From Candidatus Poribacteria bacterium (GTDB taxonomy: Bacteria; Poribacteria; WGA-4E; WGA-3G), in the NCBI GenBank assembly GCA_003635315.1, contig PYJD01000032.1:1-61364 (forward strand): DNA of 61,364 nucleotides. The letters run 5' to 3'. The position numbers and the translations under genes are program-made. The notes under the pieces are model-generated. The model saw nothing but the letters and a program-made list of their open reading frames with translations, did no database searches and had not been told where the DNA came from. Positions 58,392-61,364 of this stretch are shown in pieces (the stretch's first letter is position 1; every line of letters starts with the position of its first letter).

Positions 58392-58898
58392 ATGAAAATC
58401 AGATATAATCTCGGTATTATTCTATGCTTTTTGGTTTTTTGCACAATTGCGTGTGATAAATCACCGAATCCAATGAAGGATACGTTATCTGTCTCTAATG
58501 ACAATGCGGAACCAATTGACGTAATTTATTTGGGTAAAGTGGTCATCGGTGAGATGGATAAGAAGTACGGTGTTGATCCCTTTAGACTCAATTCCGCTAT
58601 GATAGAAAATGATACCATGAAAGTTAGTGTGTCCTATAGTGGGGGATGTAAGCCCCATGAATTCACTCTGGTCTCATCAGATGTATTTCTTGAATCAGAC
58701 CCCGTTCAACTTATGGTTTCAATTGCTCACAATGCCAATGACGACACATGTGAAGCATACCCTACTGAAGATTACAGTTTCGATCTAACACCTATCAAGA
58801 CCATGTATCAGAATGCTTACGGACAGGATGCAGGTACGATTGTTATCCGTCTCAAAGATAATCCAGATGGGGAACTTGTCTACAAATTTGACAAGTAA
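58392..58898 (+). CDS. Small lipoprotein
   Basis: 168 aa with lipobox TIAC at about residue 21. The mature part contains VIYLGKVVIGEMDKKYGVDP and VSVSYSGGCKPHEFTLVSSD, with two further cysteines likely to form a disulfide. I do not recognise the family. It follows hppA by 41 bases. Confidence 0.6.
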   Translation: MKIRYNLGIILCFLVFCTIACDKSPNPMKDTLSVSNDNAEPIDVIYLGKVVIGEMDKKYGVDPFRLNSAMIENDTMKVSVSYSGGCKPHEFTLVSSDVFLESDPVQLMVSIAHNANDDTCEAYPTEDYSFDLTPIKTMYQNAYGQDAGTIVIRLKDNPDGELVYKFDK

Positions 58899-59006
58899 TT
58901 CTATCTTCTACATAATTATCAACTAATAAACCTATTAGTTTCCCAAATTCTACGTTAACTGTCTTATCCCTACACCGTTCTTAAAACTCTCAGGAGAACA
59001 GAAAAG

Positions 59007-60686
59007 ATGTCTAATAAACTGAAACCACGTAGTTATGCTATAACCGATGGACCAGATCGTGCTGCAGCACGTACAATGCTTATGTTCGGTGAAGGTGGAC
59101 TATCCCCAGAAGATCTTGATAAACCGATTGTTGGGGTTGCCAATACTTGGATTGAGATTGGTCCCTGTAATTTCCATTTAAGACGACTTGCTGCGAAAGT
59201 TAAAGAGGGAATTCGTGATGCGGGTGGAACACCACTTGAATTCAACACCGTAAGTATATCGGATGGAATTACGATGGGAACAGAAGGCATGAAAACCTCC
59301 CTGATTAGTAGAGAAGTTATTGCTGATTCTATTGAATTGGTCTCTATCGGCAATATGTTTGATGCCGTTGTGACCCTTTGTGGATGTGATAAAACTGTAC
59401 CCGGGACAGTTATGGCGTTGTCCAGAATAGATATTCCATCTCTTACACTATATGGTGGCTCAATTATGCCGGGGAATTTCCAAGGACGTGATGTTACAAT
59501 CCAAGATGTGTTTGAAGCTGTTGGACAACATGCTGAAGGTACAATCACTGTGGAAGAGTTGGATGACCTGATTAGCAAAGGATGTCCAGGTCCAGGTGCA
59601 TGTGGTGGACAGTTCACTGCGAATACGATGGCAACTGCTGTGGAGATGTTAGGTATTGCTCCTATGGGGAGCGGGAGTGTACCGGCTGTTGCAGAAGAGA
59701 AGGATGAGGAAGCCTACAAAGCAGGGAAACTTGTTATGGATATGTTGGCAGCTGACAGACGACCCAGTCAGATAATTACCCGGAAGTCTATAGAAAATGC
59801 AATCACCTCGGTTGCAGCAACTGGTGGATCAACCAACGGTATTCTCCATCTACTTGCAATTGCTTATGAAGCACAAATTCCACTGACAATTGAAGACTTT
59901 GATGTGATAAGCAAGAGGACACCGGTATTGGCAGATCTGAAACCGGGTGGACAGTTTGTTGCTACGGATCTGTATGAGGCTGGAGGTATCCAATTCTTAG
60001 CTAAACGTCTGGCAGAGGCTGGATTACTCCATACTGATGAACTAACTGTTACTGGTAATACAATCGGTGAGGAAGCTAACGCAGCCGGGGAGACAGAAGG
60101 ACAAGTCGTTGTAAGACCGGTGGATGAACCATTAAAACCTACTGGGGGGTTTGCAATTTTGAAGGGTAATTTAGCTCCGGATGGGTGTGTAATTAAGTTA
60201 GCCGGTCAGGAGAAGACCTTGCATCGTGGTCCTGCGCGTATCTTTGAACGAGAGGAGGATACATTCGCAGCGATTAAAGGTGGTGAAATTAAACCGGGTG
60301 ATGTTGTGGTTATTCGTTATGAAGGTCCAAACGGTGGTCCTGGGATGCGTGAGATGTTGGGGGTGACTGCTGCCCTTGTGGGTGCTGGATTAAGTGAGGA
60401 TGTTGCGCTTCTAACGGATGGTAGATTCTCAGGAGCAACACACGGATTTATGATATGTCATGTTGCACCAGAAGCCTCTGTAGGTGGTCCTATTGCTATA
60501 CTGGAAGAGGGTGACGAAATCGTAATTGACGCAGAAACGAGACGACTTGATGTATCGCTTTCTGATGATGAAATTAAGACACGTTTTGAAAAGTGGACGG
60601 CTCCTGAACCGCGTTATGTGCGTGGTGTCATGGCAAAATATGCTAAGTCCGTTTCTTCTGCCTCTGAAGGAGCTGTAACGGGGTAG
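59007..60686 (+). CDS. ilvD: Dihydroxy-acid dehydratase
   Basis: 559 aa, preceded by a CAGGAGAACAG site. It has the conserved cysteines in [20 protein letters not shown] and [20 protein letters not shown], the [20 protein letters not shown] segment and [20 protein letters not shown]. It makes branched-chain 2-keto acids with an iron-sulfur cluster in valine, leucine and isoleucine biosynthesis. No other ilv gene is in the window. Confidence 0.95.
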   Translation: MSNKLKPRSYAITDGPDRAAARTMLMFGEGGLSPEDLDKPIVGVANTWIEIGPCNFHLRRLAAKVKEGIRDAGGTPLEFNTVSISDGITMGTEGMKTSLISREVIADSIELVSIGNMFDAVVTLCGCDKTVPGTVMALSRIDIPSLTLYGGSIMPGNFQGRDVTIQDVFEAVGQHAEGTITVEELDDLISKGCPGPGACGGQFTANTMATAVEMLGIAPMGSGSVPAVAEEKDEEAYKAGKLVMDMLAADRRPSQIITRKSIENAITSVAATGGSTNGILHLLAIAYEAQIPLTIEDFDVISKRTPVLADLKPGGQFVATDLYEAGGIQFLAKRLAEAGLLHTDELTVTGNTIGEEANAAGETEGQVVVRPVDEPLKPTGGFAILKGNLAPDGCVIKLAGQEKTLHRGPARIFEREEDTFAAIKGGEIKPGDVVVIRYEGPNGGPGMREMLGVTAALVGAGLSEDVALLTDGRFSGATHGFMICHVAPEASVGGPIAILEEGDEIVIDAETRRLDVSLSDDEIKTRFEKWTAPEPRYVRGVMAKYAKSVSSASEGAVTG

Positions 60687-60716
60687 ATCTATTCCGTTCT
60701 AACATAATTTTATTAT

Positions 60717-60744
60717 AAGGGACAGGTGTTTTCATCTGTCCCTT
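60717..60744 (+). terminator. Terminator hairpin after ilvD
   Basis: AAGGGACAGGTG pairs with CATCTGTCCCTT around a TTTT-type loop; a short, imperfect T-rich tail follows. Confidence 0.6.
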
Positions 60745-60863
60745 CATTAGTTATACACCAAACAAAAAACCTTGCCTCACCAAGTTGTGTTATGTAAAAT
60801 ATAGCTATGCAAGATGGATAATGTGTACTGTCTTTGGTTTGCATCAGAGCGATAGTTCTTATA

Positions 60864-60910
60864 ATACCATTTCTAAATGATAATATACATTATTCGATAG
60901 TTCCAAATCA
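60864..60910. mobile_element. Left end of a MITE of the 50745-50887 type
   Basis: ATACCATTTCTAAATGATAA and the following 30 bases match 50745 onward. The matching right end is not found; it was presumably lost or replaced when the inner palindrome expanded. Confidence 0.6.
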
Positions 60911-60916
60911 TTTATA

Positions 60917-61086
60917 CAAATCAATGCCGAATCCGCGTATGGAATTCGTCCAAATCAACGCCGAATCCGCGTATGGAATTCGTCCAAATCAACGCCGAAT
61001 CCGCGTATGGAATTCGTCCAAATCAACGCCGAATCCGCGTATGGAATTCGTCCAAATCAACGCCGAATCCGCGTATGGAATTCGGC
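60917..61086. repeat. Five tandem 34-bp palindromic units
   Basis: CAAATCAACGCCGAATCCGC followed by GTATGGAATTCGTC repeats at 60917, 60951, 60985, 61019 and 61053 with almost no variation; the last ends in GGCGGG. Each unit can form a GAATCC/GGAATTC hairpin. Because 34 is not a multiple of three, all three frames are read as similar peptides. There are no spacers, so this is not CRISPR. Confidence 0.85.
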
Positions 61087-61111
61087 GGGTTTCGTTCCTC
61101 TACCCCATAGG

Positions 61112-61160
61112 AGTCAACTTAAGGAAGACAACGCTTGTGAACCCAGACCCGATAGGTATT
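61112..61160. repeat. Dispersed repeat shared with the comEC 3' end
   Basis: GAGTCAACTTAAGGAAGACA followed by ...GTGAACCCAGACCCGATAGG matches 40436-40485. Immediately before it, CCATAG completes an ATAGGAGTCAA-TTA end like the 174-bp element. Confidence 0.6.
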
Positions 61161-61324
61161 GAGTCTCATAGTGACGGAATGTTTATATTTAAGTTGTGGT
61201 ATACACATTCCGTTCCTACGGAACTCAAGAGAGTTTCTGTAGCCACGTTTTCTATAAACATTTCGTCCCTACGGGACTGAAAACATCATTATAACGGATT
61301 TACCTTCATAAATTGACGCTCATG

Positions 61325-61364
61325 GAGCGGTTCAAAACCGGTCCTACCGGGTTGGGTGAATGGT
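61325..61364. repeat. Dispersed palindromic repeat, cut by window end
   Basis: GAGCGGTTCAAAACCGGTCC and then TACCGGGTTGGGTGAATGGT, a close copy of 36523-36563. Confidence 0.55.

Larger units (their letters stand above)
60745..61364. other. Repeat-filled end of window
   Basis: Holds a MITE end, a 34-bp palindrome array, the repeat shared with comEC, one unit of the 46.8 kb array and a terminal GAGCGGTTCAAAACCG repeat. A 148-codon frame at 60834-61280 is produced by the repeats and is not a gene. Confidence 0.65.

Noticed and set aside
60917..61086. Possible CRISPR array
   Set aside because: The 34-bp units are directly adjacent with no variable spacers and no cas genes are present.
60834..61280. 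A 148-codon frame with repetitive peptide (NPRMEFVQINAESAYGIR)
   Set aside because: It is generated by five 34-bp tandem palindromes read through in successive frames; no ribosome site, and other frames give the same kind of peptide.

Overview
The window is AT-rich (by eye about 40% GC) bacterial DNA. It resembles a repeat-laden genome of the Candidatus Poribacteria type or a close relative. This rests on the mix of DUF1501, PPC-plus-cytochrome, ASPIC/FG-GAP, LRR-WD40, LamG, tricorn and enolase-superfamily genes, and on many short palindromic intergenic repeats. The assignment is an inference from gene content; there is no rRNA or tRNA to anchor it.

Layout. (1) 1-8.4 kb is a decaying defence and mobile island. 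It holds the 3' part of an IS5-type transposase with a -1 slippery site, an OLD-like ATPase-TOPRIM gene, a small HhH-type gene followed by a deleted methyltransferase, a HigB/HigA-type toxin-antitoxin pair whose toxin is split by a 174-bp inverted-repeat element, and an AAA ATPase whose partner gene is truncated. (2) 8.4-10.3 kb has no convincing intact gene: an approximately 390-bp repeat, MITE-like copies and two long palindromes. (3) 10.3-35.3 kb is mostly intact: an exported DUF1501 / WD40 / PPC-cytochrome cluster, tricorn protease, a truncated VapC-type module, a divergent acetate kinase, ABC-2 permease, amidohydrolase, a PorV-like barrel with SPOR domain, a TPR/FG-GAP/ASPIC protein, MFS transporter, aldehyde dehydrogenase, LamG protein, enolase-superfamily enzyme and a GspG-like pseudopilin. 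(4) 35.4-36.6 kb is again non-coding and carries an inverted copy of the 8.5-8.9 kb repeat, so the two copies bracket block 3. (5) 36.6-45.5 kb has a GNAT + methyltransferase pair, an MDR dehydrogenase, ComEC, a truncated restriction-like ORF overlapping a Dam-type methylase, and an iron-type alcohol dehydrogenase. (6) 45.5-53.2 kb has lipoproteins, including an LRR-WD40 fusion and a PQQ/TolB double propeller, separated by repeat arrays. (7) 53.3-60.7 kb is core metabolism: glyA-folC, membrane pyrophosphatase, a lipoprotein and ilvD. The window ends in a 34-bp tandem palindrome array.

Working picture. Envelope or surface propeller and repeat proteins and central metabolism are intact, whereas nearly every defence or toxin operon has lost one partner. 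At least three short repeat families (113-143 bp MITEs with ATACCATTTCTA ends, a 174-bp element with ATAGG-TCAATTTA ends, and REP-like palindromes) have spread through the intergenic space and sometimes into genes. I did not find a clearly new intact system. The best candidates for unusual biology are the LRR-WD40 lipoprotein, the acetate kinase with substituted active-site residues, the Glu5-less pseudopilin and the repeat-element families.
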